From Methylogaea oryzae (GTDB lineage Bacteria > Pseudomonadota > Gammaproteobacteria > Methylococcales > Methylococcaceae): a DNA stretch of 64,000 nt. Both the position numbers and the translations under genes were made by a program. The stretch spans positions 1,356,501-1,420,500 of the forward strand of contig NZ_AP019782.1 in the NCBI RefSeq assembly GCF_019669985.1, given 5' to 3'. Below are positions 16,890-26,184 of the stretch, piece after piece. How positions within the stretch are numbered: the first letter of the stretch is position 1; the number at the start of each line of letters is the position of its first letter. Below the pieces are notes generated by a model. The model did not search any database and was not told the DNA's origin. It worked only from the letters and a program-made list of their open reading frames with translations.

Positions 16890-17321
16890 ATGTCTACCTT
16901 CAAGGTTTTCGATATCGCCGGTTCCGGCATGGCGGCGCAGAATACCCGCCTGAATCTGGTGGCCAGCAACTTGGCCAATGCCGAAACGGTGAGCAGCAGC
17001 ATCAACCAGACCTACCGCTCGCGCCAACCGGTATTTTCCGCCCAATTGGCCGACGCCATGGACCAGGCGGGCAAGGGGGGCGTGCAAGGCGCCAGCGGCG
17101 TGGAGGTCTTGGGTGTGGTGGAAAGCCAGGCGCCGTTGCGCATGGAGTACCGGCCCGATCATCCTTTGGCCAACGCCGACGGTTATATTTTCCGCCCCAA
17201 CGTCAATACCGTGGAGGAAATGGCGAACATGCTTTCCGCTTCCCAGTCCTACCAAGACAATGTCAATGTTTTCGACACCGCCAAAAAACTCATTATGCAA
17301 ACTTTGCAAATGGGCCAATAA
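16890..17321 (+). CDS. flgC: Flagellar proximal rod protein FlgC
   Basis: A 143-residue rod protein that polymerises after FlgB. The N-terminal helix contains LNLVASNLANAETVSSSINQ (the SNLANA rod motif) and the C-terminal helix ends LSASQSYQDNVNVFDTAKKL. Only 2 bp separate it from the flgB stop, indicating translational coupling. Length is normal for the family. Confidence 0.96.
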   Translation: MSTFKVFDIAGSGMAAQNTRLNLVASNLANAETVSSSINQTYRSRQPVFSAQLADAMDQAGKGGVQGASGVEVLGVVESQAPLRMEYRPDHPLANADGYIFRPNVNTVEEMANMLSASQSYQDNVNVFDTAKKLIMQTLQMGQ

Positions 17322-17338
17322 CTTAGGAGCATGCAGTT

Positions 17339-18004
17339 ATGAGTTTTGATATCAGCACAGCTAAACAAGCCGGACTCGCCACGGAGGCCGCGACTGCTGC
17401 GAAAAAGAAAAGCGGACAGTTGGACCAGGCGGATTTCATGAAGCTGCTGACGACGCAGTTGCAGCACCAGGATCCCCTGAGCCCCCAGGACAGCAGCAAG
17501 CTCTTGGAGCAAATGTCCATGATGGGCCAGATTCAGGGCATGAAGGATATGTCGAGCGGCATTCAGACCATGGTGGACGCCATGAGCGCCGGCCGCGTCT
17601 TCCAGGCCTCTTCGATGATCGGACGCTCCGTGTTGGTGGCCGGCGATAACGCCGATTTGGCCGCCGGCGGCCAGGTCAAAGGCCAGGTCGAGCTGCCCAG
17701 CACCACGGAAAATTGGAAAGTCACGGTGACGGATTCCCACGGCGATGTGGTTCGCGTCATGGATATGGGGGCTCACGACAGCGGCAAGGCGAACTTCACT
17801 TGGGACGGACGTAAGGACGACGGCACCCAGGCGGCGGCCGGCAGCTACACCTTCAAAGCGGAGGCCTCCGTCGACGGCAAGCTGGAAGAGGAGAAGATGT
17901 ATTTGCAAGCCCAGGTCGCCAGCGTCAATCTCAATGGCTCGGGGGCATTTAATTTGCAAGATGGTCGTCAGGTTGGTTTAAACGACGTAAGCGAAATTTT
18001 CTAG
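17339..18004 (+). CDS. flgD: Flagellar hook-capping scaffold FlgD
   Basis: A 221-residue scaffold that caps the growing hook and directs FlgE assembly; it is discarded later. The N-terminal region has the family signature DFMKLLTTQLQHQDPLSPQD and the export signal region; residues ~90-215 form the Ig/FlgD fold (VTVTDSHGDVVRVMD, FTWDGRKDDGTQAAAGSYTF). TTAGGAGCATGCAG gives a strong ribosome binding site. It lies between flgC and flgE as usual. Confidence 0.95.
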   Translation: MSFDISTAKQAGLATEAATAAKKKSGQLDQADFMKLLTTQLQHQDPLSPQDSSKLLEQMSMMGQIQGMKDMSSGIQTMVDAMSAGRVFQASSMIGRSVLVAGDNADLAAGGQVKGQVELPSTTENWKVTVTDSHGDVVRVMDMGAHDSGKANFTWDGRKDDGTQAAAGSYTFKAEASVDGKLEEEKMYLQAQVASVNLNGSGAFNLQDGRQVGLNDVSEIF

Positions 18005-18014
18005 GAGACGTGTC

Positions 18015-19334
18015 ATGACCTTTACTACTGGACTTAGCGGCCTTAGCGCAGCGCAAAACATGTTGTCGGTAACCAGCAACAACCTGGCTAACGCTCAAAC
18101 GGCGGGTTTCAAGCAGTCCCGTTCCGAGTTTCAGGACGTGTATTCCACGACCGTGGCGGGTGTTGCCAAAACCACTCCGGGTGCGGGCGGCAAGGTAGGC
18201 AACGTGGCCCAGCAGTTCACTCAGGGCAACTTGAACTTTACCGAAAATAGCTTGGACTTGGCCGTATCCGGCGAGGGTTTCTTCGTGCTGGGGTTGAACG
18301 TCAACAGCCCCAATGCGCGCAGCTTTACTCGCGACGGCCAGTTCCACGTCGACGACAACGGTTATGTGGTCAACAACACCGGCAACGTGCTGATGGCTTA
18401 TAAACCCAACGATACGACCAACGCGGCGGCGGGCTTCAGCACGGGCTTGATGAATCCCCTGCGCATTACCACGGGCCAGTCGCAGCCCAAGGCGACTTCC
18501 AGCGCGACCACTGCGCTGAACCTCAACTCGTCGCTGGTCGCCAACGGCGTCGCCGGTTCGACGGCGCCGGTCTGGAATGCCGCGAGCCCGACGACGACGG
18601 CGGACTATCAGACTTCCGTGACCGTTTACGACTCCCAGGGCGGCAGCCACACGCTCAGCAGCTACTACAAGAAGCAAGCGGCTCCGGGCAACACCTGGAA
18701 CGTGTATTACGCCTTCGACGGCGCCACGCCGGCCAACAATATGGGACAGTTGACGTTCAACTCATCCGGTGCGCTGACCACCGTGACGTCCACCAACGCC
18801 AACGTCACCGCGACCACCACGGGGTTGACCATTACCGCGGCCGGCATCCCGGCTTTCACCGGCGGCGCGACGTTGGGCAGCGCTACGAACGCCAACTCGC
18901 TGGCGATCGATTTTGCCGGTTCCACCCAATACGGCACGGCGTCCAGCTTGAACACCTTGTCCCAGGACGGTTATGCCAGCGGCAACTTGATCGGCGTTTC
19001 CACCGACGAACACGGCGTCGTTTCCGCCAAGTACAGCAACGGCGCTTCCACGATCCTCGGCGAGGTGGCTCTGGCCCGCTTCCAGAACAACCAGGGGTTG
19101 ACCAAGCTGGGCGACTCCCGCTGGGCGGAAAACACCTCGTCCGGCTCGGCCGTGTACGGTGAAGCAGGCGTGGGCGATTTCGGCGTCATACACGCGGGCG
19201 CCTTGGAAGCGTCCAACGTGGATATGGCGACCCAGTTGGTGCAGCTGATCGTTGCCCAGCAGATGTACCAGGCCAACACGCAGAGCATCCAGACGCAGAA
19301 CCAGATCATGCAGTCGGTGCTGAACGTCCGGTAA
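18015..19334 (+). CDS. flgE: Flagellar hook protein FlgE
   Basis: A 439-residue structural subunit of the hook. The N-terminal rod/hook motif TSNNLANAQTAGFKQSRSEF (residues ~16-35) and the C-terminal helix (LVQLIVAQQMYQANTQSIQT) form the D0 core; the middle is a Ser/Thr/Ala/Gly-rich variable D1-D2 region. It includes the FlgE D2-type segment TVYDSQGGSHTL. AGGAGACGTGTC precedes the ATG, 10 bp after flgD. Size is moderate compared with E. coli (about 400 residues). Confidence 0.95.
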   Translation: MTFTTGLSGLSAAQNMLSVTSNNLANAQTAGFKQSRSEFQDVYSTTVAGVAKTTPGAGGKVGNVAQQFTQGNLNFTENSLDLAVSGEGFFVLGLNVNSPNARSFTRDGQFHVDDNGYVVNNTGNVLMAYKPNDTTNAAAGFSTGLMNPLRITTGQSQPKATSSATTALNLNSSLVANGVAGSTAPVWNAASPTTTADYQTSVTVYDSQGGSHTLSSYYKKQAAPGNTWNVYYAFDGATPANNMGQLTFNSSGALTTVTSTNANVTATTTGLTITAAGIPAFTGGATLGSATNANSLAIDFAGSTQYGTASSLNTLSQDGYASGNLIGVSTDEHGVVSAKYSNGASTILGEVALARFQNNQGLTKLGDSRWAENTSSGSAVYGEAGVGDFGVIHAGALEASNVDMATQLVQLIVAQQMYQANTQSIQTQNQIMQSVLNVR

Positions 19335-19365
19335 ATTCTGGATATAGAGAGTAGGGGGATAGGTC

Positions 19366-20109
19366 ATGGATCGCGGCTTGTACATCGCCATGAGCGGCGC
19401 CAAGGAGATTTTCCTGGCGCAGGGAATCAACGCCAACAATTTGGCGAACGTCAACAGCGACGGCTTCCGCGCGGATTTCGAGCAAGCGCGCAGCATGCCG
19501 GTATTCGGGGCGGGTCTTCCGTCCCGGGTGTACTCCATGACCGAACGTCCCGGCACCAGCCTCAAGCCGGGCGGCATCCACACCACCGGGCGGGACATGG
19601 ACGTGGCGGTGCAACAGCCCAGCGGCTGGATCGCCGTGCAGGCCAAGGACGGCAGCGAGGCTTATACCCGTGCCGGAGACCTGCAAATTACGCCCGACGG
19701 CATGCTGGTAACCGGCAACGGTTTGCCGGTTTTGTCCAATGCCGGCCCGATTACGCTGCCTCCGTACCAGAGTATCAGCATCGGCAACGATGGCACGATT
19801 ACTGTAATACCTGTTGGCGACAACCCGGATGCTGCCGCGGCGATCACTCAGATCAAACTGGTGGAGCCGTCCCAGGATCAATTGGAAAAAGGCTTGGACG
19901 GCCTGATGCGCATGAAAGGCGGCGGAGCCGCTCCGGTCAGCGCCAACGTGACGTTGATCTCCGGCGCCCTGGAAGGCAGCAACGTAAATCCGGTGGAGTC
20001 CATGGTGAAAATGATCGATTTGCAGCGCCAGTTCGAGATGAACATCAAGATGATGAAAACTTTTGAGGACACCGAAAATGCGGCGTCTCAAATCATGAAA
20101 CTGAGCTAG
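19366..20109 (+). CDS. flgF: Flagellar proximal rod protein FlgF
   Basis: A 247-residue rod protein. N-terminal MDRGLYIAMSGAKEIFLAQG is typical of FlgF, followed by the shared INANNLANVNSDGFRADF motif. The central part has AYTRAGDLQITPDGMLV and the C-terminal helix is VNPVESMVKMIDLQRQFEMN. It is separated from flgE by 31 bp with a TAGGGGGATAGG ribosome binding site. Confidence 0.95.
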   Translation: MDRGLYIAMSGAKEIFLAQGINANNLANVNSDGFRADFEQARSMPVFGAGLPSRVYSMTERPGTSLKPGGIHTTGRDMDVAVQQPSGWIAVQAKDGSEAYTRAGDLQITPDGMLVTGNGLPVLSNAGPITLPPYQSISIGNDGTITVIPVGDNPDAAAAITQIKLVEPSQDQLEKGLDGLMRMKGGGAAPVSANVTLISGALEGSNVNPVESMVKMIDLQRQFEMNIKMMKTFEDTENAASQIMKLS

Positions 20110-20143
20110 GCGTTATTAATAGAAGAATTATCGGAGCAGTATC

Positions 20144-20929
20144 ATGACCGCACCCGCTCTATGGATTGCCAAAACCGGCCTCGACGCGCAGCAGACGCGT
20201 TTGTCGCTGATCTCGCAAAACCTTGCCAACGTCAACACCACCGGCTACAAGAAAGAACGCGGCTTGTTCGCCGACTTGATGTATCAGAACATTCGTCAAG
20301 TGGGCGCACAGGAAACCCAGACGACCACGTTGCCGTCGGGGCTGCAAATGGGCACCGGCGTGCGCACGGTGGCTACGGAAAAAATCCACACCCAGGGCAA
20401 TATCGTCCAAACCGGCAACAGCCTGGATCTTGCCATCAACGGCAAGGGGTTTTTCCAGGTACTGATGCCGGACGGGCAGATCACCTACACCCGCGACGGC
20501 ACCTTCAAGCTGACCGCCGACGGCCAAGTGGTCACCAACGACGGCAATCCGCTGGAGCCGGCTTTTGTCGTGCCGCAGAACGCCGTATCCATCAGCGTGG
20601 GCAGCGACGGGACTTTTTCGGTGACGGACGATACCGGCGCCGTGAATAACCTGGGCCAGATCAACCTGGCTTATTTCATCAATCCCACCGGCCTGGAGCC
20701 CATCGGCAACAACCTGTTTCGGCAAACCGCCGCCAGCGGCGCGCCCAACTTGGGCATTCCCGGCCAGGATTCCATCGGCACCATCAGCGAAGGCGCGCTG
20801 GAAACGTCCAATGTGAACGCGGTGGAGGAGCTGGTGAGCATGATCGAGACCCAGCGTTCCTACGAAATGAATTCCAAGGCGATCTCCACCAGCAACGAAA
20901 TGCTGGCCTTCGTCAACAACCACTTATAA
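20144..20929 (+). CDS. flgG: Flagellar distal rod protein FlgG
   Basis: A 261-residue distal rod subunit, the drive-shaft part that passes through the L and P rings. It has the conserved ALWIAKTGLDAQQTRLSLIS start, QNLANVNTTGYKKERGLF, TYTRDGTFKLTADGQVV and the C-terminal NAVEELVSMIETQRSYEMNS, matching FlgG of gammaproteobacteria closely (E. coli 260 residues). It follows flgF and precedes flgH. Confidence 0.97.
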   Translation: MTAPALWIAKTGLDAQQTRLSLISQNLANVNTTGYKKERGLFADLMYQNIRQVGAQETQTTTLPSGLQMGTGVRTVATEKIHTQGNIVQTGNSLDLAINGKGFFQVLMPDGQITYTRDGTFKLTADGQVVTNDGNPLEPAFVVPQNAVSISVGSDGTFSVTDDTGAVNNLGQINLAYFINPTGLEPIGNNLFRQTAASGAPNLGIPGQDSIGTISEGALETSNVNAVEELVSMIETQRSYEMNSKAISTSNEMLAFVNNHL

Positions 20930-20946
20930 GGTTCTGGAGGCGCGCC

Positions 20947-21666
20947 ATGAAACGCTGGTTTCCCTACGCGGCATTGCTGCTTTTGCCCGGTTGCTCCACG
21001 ATCGCCACGCCCGGTTTGGCGCGGGATCCCGCTTACGCACCGGCCCGCCCGCCCCAGGTGGCCGCGCCGGTCTACAGCACCGGTTCCATCTTTCAGGCCG
21101 GCACCGACATGCGGTTATTCGAAAACCAGGTGGCGCGCCGCGTCGGCGACATCTTGACGGTGAAGCTGGTGGAGAACAACAACGCCAAGAAGAAGGCCGA
21201 CCAGCAGGTCAAGAAGGAGGATACCCTCGCCGCCAGCGCGCCGGTGTTGTTCGGGCAAAATCCCCATAAGCTGCTGGGCATCGCCGATCGGATTTTCAAT
21301 CGGGATTACAACACGGCCCACGAAGTGTTCGACTCGGAATTCAGCAACAAAAAGAATTTCAAAGGCTCGGGCGACAGCAATCAGAGCAATATCCTCACCG
21401 GCAGCATCAGCGTGACGGTGGTGGAAGTGCTGTCCAACGGCAATTTGCGCGTACAAGGCGAAAAACGCATGACCATCAACACCGGCGACGAATACGTTCG
21501 CTTGGCCGGTTTCGTGCGGCCCCAGGATATCGACGCCACCAACAGCATCCTATCCACGCAAATCGCCGATGCCACCATCGTTTATACCGGCGAAGGCGCT
21601 TTGGCCGACGGCAGCCGCATGGGCTGGCTGTCGCGTTTCTTCAACAGCGTCTTTTTCCCCTTCTAG
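20947..21666 (+). CDS. flgH: Flagellar L-ring lipoprotein FlgH
   Basis: A 239-residue outer-membrane lipoprotein forming the L-ring bushing. A lipobox LLPGC with C16 as the lipidated residue ends the signal peptide. Family features include GDILTVKLVENNNAKKKADQ, the TGSISVTVVEVLSNGNLRVQ strand, GEKRMTINTGDEYVRLAGFV and the end ADGSRMGWLSRFFNSVF. TTCTGGAGGCGCGCC is a strong ribosome binding site. Confidence 0.96.
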   Translation: MKRWFPYAALLLLPGCSTIATPGLARDPAYAPARPPQVAAPVYSTGSIFQAGTDMRLFENQVARRVGDILTVKLVENNNAKKKADQQVKKEDTLAASAPVLFGQNPHKLLGIADRIFNRDYNTAHEVFDSEFSNKKNFKGSGDSNQSNILTGSISVTVVEVLSNGNLRVQGEKRMTINTGDEYVRLAGFVRPQDIDATNSILSTQIADATIVYTGEGALADGSRMGWLSRFFNSVFFPF

Positions 21667-21676
21667 GAGTTAGACC

Positions 21677-22783
21677 ATGCAAAGGCGCAGCGTGAAAACG
21701 GCGATCCTGATTTCCCTGGCCGGCTTGTGGCTGGCTCAACCGGCCCAGGCCGAGCGCATCAAAGACGTGGCTACCCTGGCCGGCGTGCGTAACAACCAAT
21801 TGGTGGGATACGGCTTGGTGGTGGGTTTGCCGAAAACCGGCGACAAGACCAAATTTACCGGCCAGACGTTACGCAACCTGATGATGCAGTTGGGCATCAC
21901 CATCCCGGCGGGCGTTAACCCCAACGCGAAAAACATCGCTGCCGTATCGGTGACGGCCGAGTTGCCGCCTTTCGCCAAACCGGGTCAGCCCATCGACGTC
22001 ACCGTGTCGTCCGTGGGCGACGCGACCAGTTTGCGCGGCGGCTCGCTGGTGATGACGCCGCTGAAAGGCGCCGACGGGCAGATTTACGCCATCGCCCAGG
22101 GCAACCTGGTGGTCGGCGGCTTGAGCGCCGGCGGCCAGGACGGCTCCAAAATCACTGTCAACAATCCCGGCGTCGGCCGCATTCCCGGCGGCGCCACGGT
22201 GGAACGTATGGTGCAGACGCCGTTCAACGAAACGGACGACATCGTCCTGAATTTGCACAACGCCGATTTCACCACCGCCAAGCGGGTGGTCGCCGCCATC
22301 AACGGCGCTTTCGGCGCAGGCAGCGCCCGCGCCATCGACGGCATTTCCATCCAGGTGGCTTCACCGCGCGATCCTTCGCAAAAGGTGGACTTCACTTCCA
22401 TGGTGGAGAATTTGGACATCAGTCCGGCCGATTCCGCCGCCAAGATCATCGTTAATTCCCGCACCGGCACGGTGGTGATCAACAGCAGCGTGCGAGTGCA
22501 GCCGGCGGCGGTGTCCCACGGCAACCTCTCGGTCACCATCAGTGAAAATCCCAAAGTCAGCCAGCCCAACCCGTTGGCGGGCGGCAATACGGCGGTGACG
22601 CCGCAATCCCAGGTGTCGGTGAAGGAAGAGGCCAATCGCGCTTTCGTCTTCAAGCCCGGCGTCACCTTGGATGAAATCGTGCAGGCGGTCAACAAGGTGG
22701 GCGCCGCGCCCAGCGACTTGGTGGCCATTTTGGAGGCGCTGCGCAGCGCCGGCGCCTTGCGCGCGGAACTCATCGTAATCTAA
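21677..22783 (+). CDS. flgI: Flagellar P-ring protein FlgI
   Basis: A 368-residue periplasmic P-ring subunit; its assembly needs FlgA. The signal peptide ends near residue 25 ([12 protein letters not shown] before [20 protein letters not shown]). The mature sequence contains [59 protein letters not shown] and the closing [20 protein letters not shown]. Length is typical. It is 10 bp downstream of flgH. Confidence 0.97.
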   Translation: MQRRSVKTAILISLAGLWLAQPAQAERIKDVATLAGVRNNQLVGYGLVVGLPKTGDKTKFTGQTLRNLMMQLGITIPAGVNPNAKNIAAVSVTAELPPFAKPGQPIDVTVSSVGDATSLRGGSLVMTPLKGADGQIYAIAQGNLVVGGLSAGGQDGSKITVNNPGVGRIPGGATVERMVQTPFNETDDIVLNLHNADFTTAKRVVAAINGAFGAGSARAIDGISIQVASPRDPSQKVDFTSMVENLDISPADSAAKIIVNSRTGTVVINSSVRVQPAAVSHGNLSVTISENPKVSQPNPLAGGNTAVTPQSQVSVKEEANRAFVFKPGVTLDEIVQAVNKVGAAPSDLVAILEALRSAGALRAELIVI

Positions 22784-22796
22784 GGGAGGCGATGCC

Positions 22797-23942
22797 ATGA
22801 TGCCCGCCGGTCCCAGAGGCGCCGACGTTTACACGGACCTGAACGGTTTGGCTCAATTGAAAAGCCAAGCCCGCGCCCAGTCTCCGGAAGCGCTCAAGCA
22901 AACCGCCCAGCAGTTCGAGGCGCTGTTCCTGCAATCCACGCTGAAAAACATGCGCCAGGCCGGCGAGCCGTTCGAGTCCAAGCTGGTGGACAATAGCGGC
23001 ATCCGGGCGTTCCGCGACATGCACGACCAGCAAATGGCGCTGCAGCTGTCTAAAAACTCCAACTTCGGCTTCGCCGACATGCTGGTGAAACAATTGGGCC
23101 CCAAATCCCCCAACGGCGCGGATAAGCCGCCCCAGGGCATGACCCTGGACGACTATCGCCACGGCCCGGTTCGCATGATGCCGGTGCACAAGCCCGCGGA
23201 TAAATTCCTGCCGCTCGGCGAACGATCCGCCAAGCCGGCGTTTATGCCGTTGCACGGGCAAGGATCGGCTTCCATACAGGTGGCCGCCGCGAAGCGCACC
23301 GCTCCCGTCGTCGACAAGGAGCAGTTTTTGCGCGACCTGTTGCCCGAAGCCGAGGCGGCCGCCAAGGAGCTGGGCGTCGACCCCAAAATGCTGCTGTCCC
23401 AAGCGGCCCTGGAAACCGGCTGGGGCCGGCATACGGTGCGCGGGGCCGACGGGAGCGACAGCCACAACTTGTTCGGCATCAAGGCCGGCAAGGATTGGGA
23501 AGGGCAGCGCGTCGCGACCACGACTTTGGAGTATGTGCAGGGCGTGCCGGTGCGCAAAACCGATTATTTCCGCGCCTACGATAGCTACAAGGATTGCTTT
23601 CACGATTATGTGGCGTTTTTGCGGGACAATCCCCGCTACGCCCAGGCGATCGAACAGGGGGACGATCCGCACGCGTTCTTTGCTGGCTTGCAGCGCGCCG
23701 GTTATGCCACGGATCCTCGCTACGCCAATAAGGTGCTGGCCATTTACCGCCAGCTGGAAGATTACGATGTCGGCGCAACCAACGTAGCGGCGGCAACGGC
23801 CCCGGCAACGACAACGACAACGGAAGCGCCTGTCGTCGCGGCGGCGGCGCCGGCCGAGCCGGATCCGGCGCAACAAGCGCCGGTGGCCGATTCCTCAACA
23901 GCCGAGCCGGCCCCGTCGGAGAGCGGCGAGGAAAACGCATAG
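22797..23942 (+). CDS. flgJ: Flagellar rod assembly / peptidoglycan hydrolase FlgJ
   Basis: A 381-residue bifunctional protein: an N-terminal rod cap domain (residues ~15-95; QQFEALFLQSTLKNMRQAGE and FRDMHDQQMALQLSKNSNFG) and a C-terminal beta-N-acetylglucosaminidase (~180-315; SQAALETGWGRHTV with the catalytic Glu, SHNLFGIKAGKDWEG) that opens the murein for the rod. The last ~55 residues are a low-complexity Ala/Thr/Pro/Glu tail not found in E. coli FlgJ. Tandem ATGs at 22797 and 22800 follow AAGGGAGGCG. Its 3' end overlaps the opposing gene by 48 bp. flgK and flgL do not follow. Confidence 0.94.
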   Translation: MMPAGPRGADVYTDLNGLAQLKSQARAQSPEALKQTAQQFEALFLQSTLKNMRQAGEPFESKLVDNSGIRAFRDMHDQQMALQLSKNSNFGFADMLVKQLGPKSPNGADKPPQGMTLDDYRHGPVRMMPVHKPADKFLPLGERSAKPAFMPLHGQGSASIQVAAAKRTAPVVDKEQFLRDLLPEAEAAAKELGVDPKMLLSQAALETGWGRHTVRGADGSDSHNLFGIKAGKDWEGQRVATTTLEYVQGVPVRKTDYFRAYDSYKDCFHDYVAFLRDNPRYAQAIEQGDDPHAFFAGLQRAGYATDPRYANKVLAIYRQLEDYDVGATNVAAATAPATTTTTEAPVVAAAAPAEPDPAQQAPVADSSTAEPAPSESGEENA

Positions 23943-24368
23943 CCGTTGGCGGCGGAATTTTTCCGCCGACCAGGGCAGGGCGCTTAATGCGCCGTAATGT
24001 TTGGCTTTGACGGCATAGGCGACGGCCTGGTGGCGCCGGCTGGCGCCGTCCAACACCGTCACGATCGCCTTGCCGTAGCAGTCGTCGTCTTCGAACGCGT
24101 CCAACCGCCGCCAAGCCCGGCGATCCAATCCCCAGTAAAGCAGCCCCGTGGTAACGGCTCCCGGCGACGGCCTGATTCCGGGATAGGGCCGCTTGCGCAG
24201 CAGGCGACAGGCATATCCCTCCAGCCGTGCCGGTTGCCCGACGGGTTGCCGGCCGGTGACGGCGCGCATCACTTCCGGCAGCAGCAAGGTACCGTAGGCG
24301 AACAGGGGGACGGACGATTTTCGCTGGGGTCGGCGCATTTCGCGGGCGGAAGCGTGTTTGGGCGACAT
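23895..24368 (-). CDS. Gamma-glutamylcyclotransferase-fold (AIG2-like) protein
   Basis: A 157-residue protein of the GGCT/AIG2 fold. The signature SVPLFAYGTLLLPEVMRAV (the YGTL substrate-binding loop) is followed by LEGYACRLLRKRPYPGIRPS, TGLLYWGL and LDAFEDDDCYGKAIVTVL, where an acidic residue near the usual catalytic Glu is present. Members hydrolyse or cyclise gamma-glutamyl amines, but many have unknown substrates. The start may be the ATG at 24368 or the one ten codons later (MRRPQRKSSV). The 3' end overlaps flgJ antisense by 48 bp. It is divergent from the ZIP transporter gene. Confidence 0.75.
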   Translation of the reverse strand: MSPKHASAREMRRPQRKSSVPLFAYGTLLLPEVMRAVTGRQPVGQPARLEGYACRLLRKRPYPGIRPSPGAVTTGLLYWGLDRRAWRRLDAFEDDDCYGKAIVTVLDGASRRHQAVAYAVKAKHYGALSALPWSAEKFRRQRLCVFLAALRRGRLGC

Positions 24369-24496
24369 TTTAACGGTCGCCGCTCGATGCCGCGCCGGTC
24401 GCCGGCGATGGAAAATCGGCTACAAGCGGGGCCTGTCGCGTAAAATGGCCGGCCGACGTCGGGCGAGACTCGGCAGGTAAGATTTTTAAGGTGGGT

Positions 24497-25300
24497 ATGA
24501 GTTTATTGCTGTTGATCGTGGTCTTCACGCTGGTGGGCGGCGTGTTAAGCATTCTGGCGGCGTCTTTGCTGCTGTTGCTGCCGGAGCGGCAGCGTTCGGT
24601 GGCTTTGCCGCACGGGGTGAGTTTCGCCATCGGCGCGTTGCTGTGCGTGGCGTTTTGGGGGTTGTTGCCCCACGCGGTGGAACAGGCGGGGTTGGAGCAC
24701 GCCCATGGCTTGTTCATGACCGTGCTGGTGGGCATTCTGAGCTTTTTCCTGTTGGAGAAGCTGTTGCTGTGGCGCCACTGCCATTCCCACGATTGCGAAG
24801 CCCACACCCACATGGAAGAGCATTTGCACCTGCACCAGCCGGCCGGCACCCTCATCGTGCTGGGCGACGCCATCCACAACTTCGTCGACGGCGTGTTGAT
24901 CGCGGCGGCTTTTCTCATCGACCCGGAACTGGGCATCGTCACCAGTTTGGCTGTGGCGGCCCACGAAATTCCCCAGGAAGTGGGCGATTTCGCCATCCTG
25001 CTGCAAAGCGGCTACGGCCGGCGCAAAGCGTTCATTTACAACCTGATGTCCAGCCTGTCCACGGTGGTGGGCGGCTTGGCGGGCTATATGAGCCTCGGCG
25101 AAGTGCGCGGCCTGCTGCCGTATTTTCTGGCGGTGGCCGCGTCGAGTTTCATTTATATCGCTGTGGCGGATCTGATTCCCACCTTGCACAAGCGCACCCA
25201 CGCCAAGGCGACCGTGGAGCAAATGGTCATGATCGTCGCCGGCGTGCTGTTGATCTATTGGGTGCACGGTTTCGCCCATCGCTTCGAAGGCGGCGGCTGA
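24497..25300 (+). CDS. ZIP-family divalent metal transporter
   Basis: A 267-residue inner-membrane transporter with about eight hydrophobic segments. A cytoplasmic His-rich loop lies near residues 90-112 (CHSHDCEAHTHMEEHLHLH). The two family metal-site motifs are DAIHNFVDGVLIAA and AAHEIPQEVGDFAILL, which in ZIP proteins coordinate Zn2+ or Fe2+ in transmembrane helices IV and V. I place the start at ATG 24497 because AAGGTGGG lies just upstream; GTG at 24491 is the alternative. Direction is probably import, though some bacterial members of this subgroup work as exporters. No metal regulator is adjacent. Confidence 0.88.
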   Translation: MSLLLLIVVFTLVGGVLSILAASLLLLLPERQRSVALPHGVSFAIGALLCVAFWGLLPHAVEQAGLEHAHGLFMTVLVGILSFFLLEKLLLWRHCHSHDCEAHTHMEEHLHLHQPAGTLIVLGDAIHNFVDGVLIAAAFLIDPELGIVTSLAVAAHEIPQEVGDFAILLQSGYGRRKAFIYNLMSSLSTVVGGLAGYMSLGEVRGLLPYFLAVAASSFIYIAVADLIPTLHKRTHAKATVEQMVMIVAGVLLIYWVHGFAHRFEGGG

Positions 25301-25482
25301 TGCGCTTAGCCGATCCTTGCGATGAATGCAAGGACTTGGCGGACGGCTTTCCAGCGCTTACTCTAGGAGTACGCTGATCGCTGGGCCTTCCTTAGAAGCG
25401 GGCTGCCGTTGTCACGAAACCGCAATCCAGCGAGGCTAGCCTTCCGAGGCTTCCTGTTTTACATCCCTCGGTTACCGATGCT

Positions 25483-26061
25483 ATGACACTGCACGAAATC
25501 ATCTCCCAATACGGCTATATCGCCCTGTTCATCGGGACTTTCCTGGAAGGGGAGACCATTTTGCTGGTTGCGGGTTATTTGGCCCACGAGGGACATTTGG
25601 GTCTGACTTTGGCGATACTCTCGGCTTTTTTGGGGACGTTCGCCGGCGACCAGACGTTTTTCTTCCTTGGCCGCGCCAAGGGCATCAAGTTTTTGGAAAA
25701 GCGTGAAGCGTGGCGGCTCAAGTCGCAAAAAGCTTTCGACCTGCTGCACCGCCACCAGGTGCCGGTGATTCTGGGCTTCCGTTTTCTCTACGGCATCCGC
25801 AACGTGACGCCTTTCGTCATCGGCGCCAGCGGGCTCAAGCCCATCCGGTTTTTCGTTTTGAACTTCCTCGGCGCCGCCACCTGGGCGGTAACGTTCGGCC
25901 TGCTGGGTTACTATTTCGGCCAGGCCGTGGAGCTGGCGCTGAACAACGCCAAACAATACGAGTATTGGGTGTTGGGCCTCATTTGCGCGGTCGCCCTGGC
26001 CGGATTCATCCACTCCAACATCTCCGCCCGCCGAGCCAAGCGCAACGGCGAGAGCGCGTGA
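25483..26061 (+). CDS. DedA-family membrane protein
   Basis: A 192-residue integral inner-membrane protein of the DedA (SNARE-associated/VTT) family, linked to lipid-carrier flipping and envelope homeostasis. Motifs: FIGTFLEGETILLVAGYLAH (the E-x-x-x-P-type re-entrant loop region), FLGTFAGDQTFFFLGRAKG, and FRFLYGIRNVTPFVIGASGL, where Arg and Gly residues are conserved, then three more hydrophobic stretches. The C-terminus is basic and cytoplasmic. The 182-bp upstream gap contains two small hairpins (25315-25333 and near 25361-25377). It precedes dnaE by 123 bp. Confidence 0.88.
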   Translation: MTLHEIISQYGYIALFIGTFLEGETILLVAGYLAHEGHLGLTLAILSAFLGTFAGDQTFFFLGRAKGIKFLEKREAWRLKSQKAFDLLHRHQVPVILGFRFLYGIRNVTPFVIGASGLKPIRFFVLNFLGAATWAVTFGLLGYYFGQAVELALNNAKQYEYWVLGLICAVALAGFIHSNISARRAKRNGESA

Positions 26062-26184
26062 GTTTCGGCCTCAGGCCTCGGCGGCCTGGGGCTCCTCGGT
26101 TCCCCTCTCCCCGCGCGTCCGGCAGTCCGCGTGGACGTTTGGCCGTGGGCTTTTGAAATGACGCACTATCTCCCTCGCTGAATC

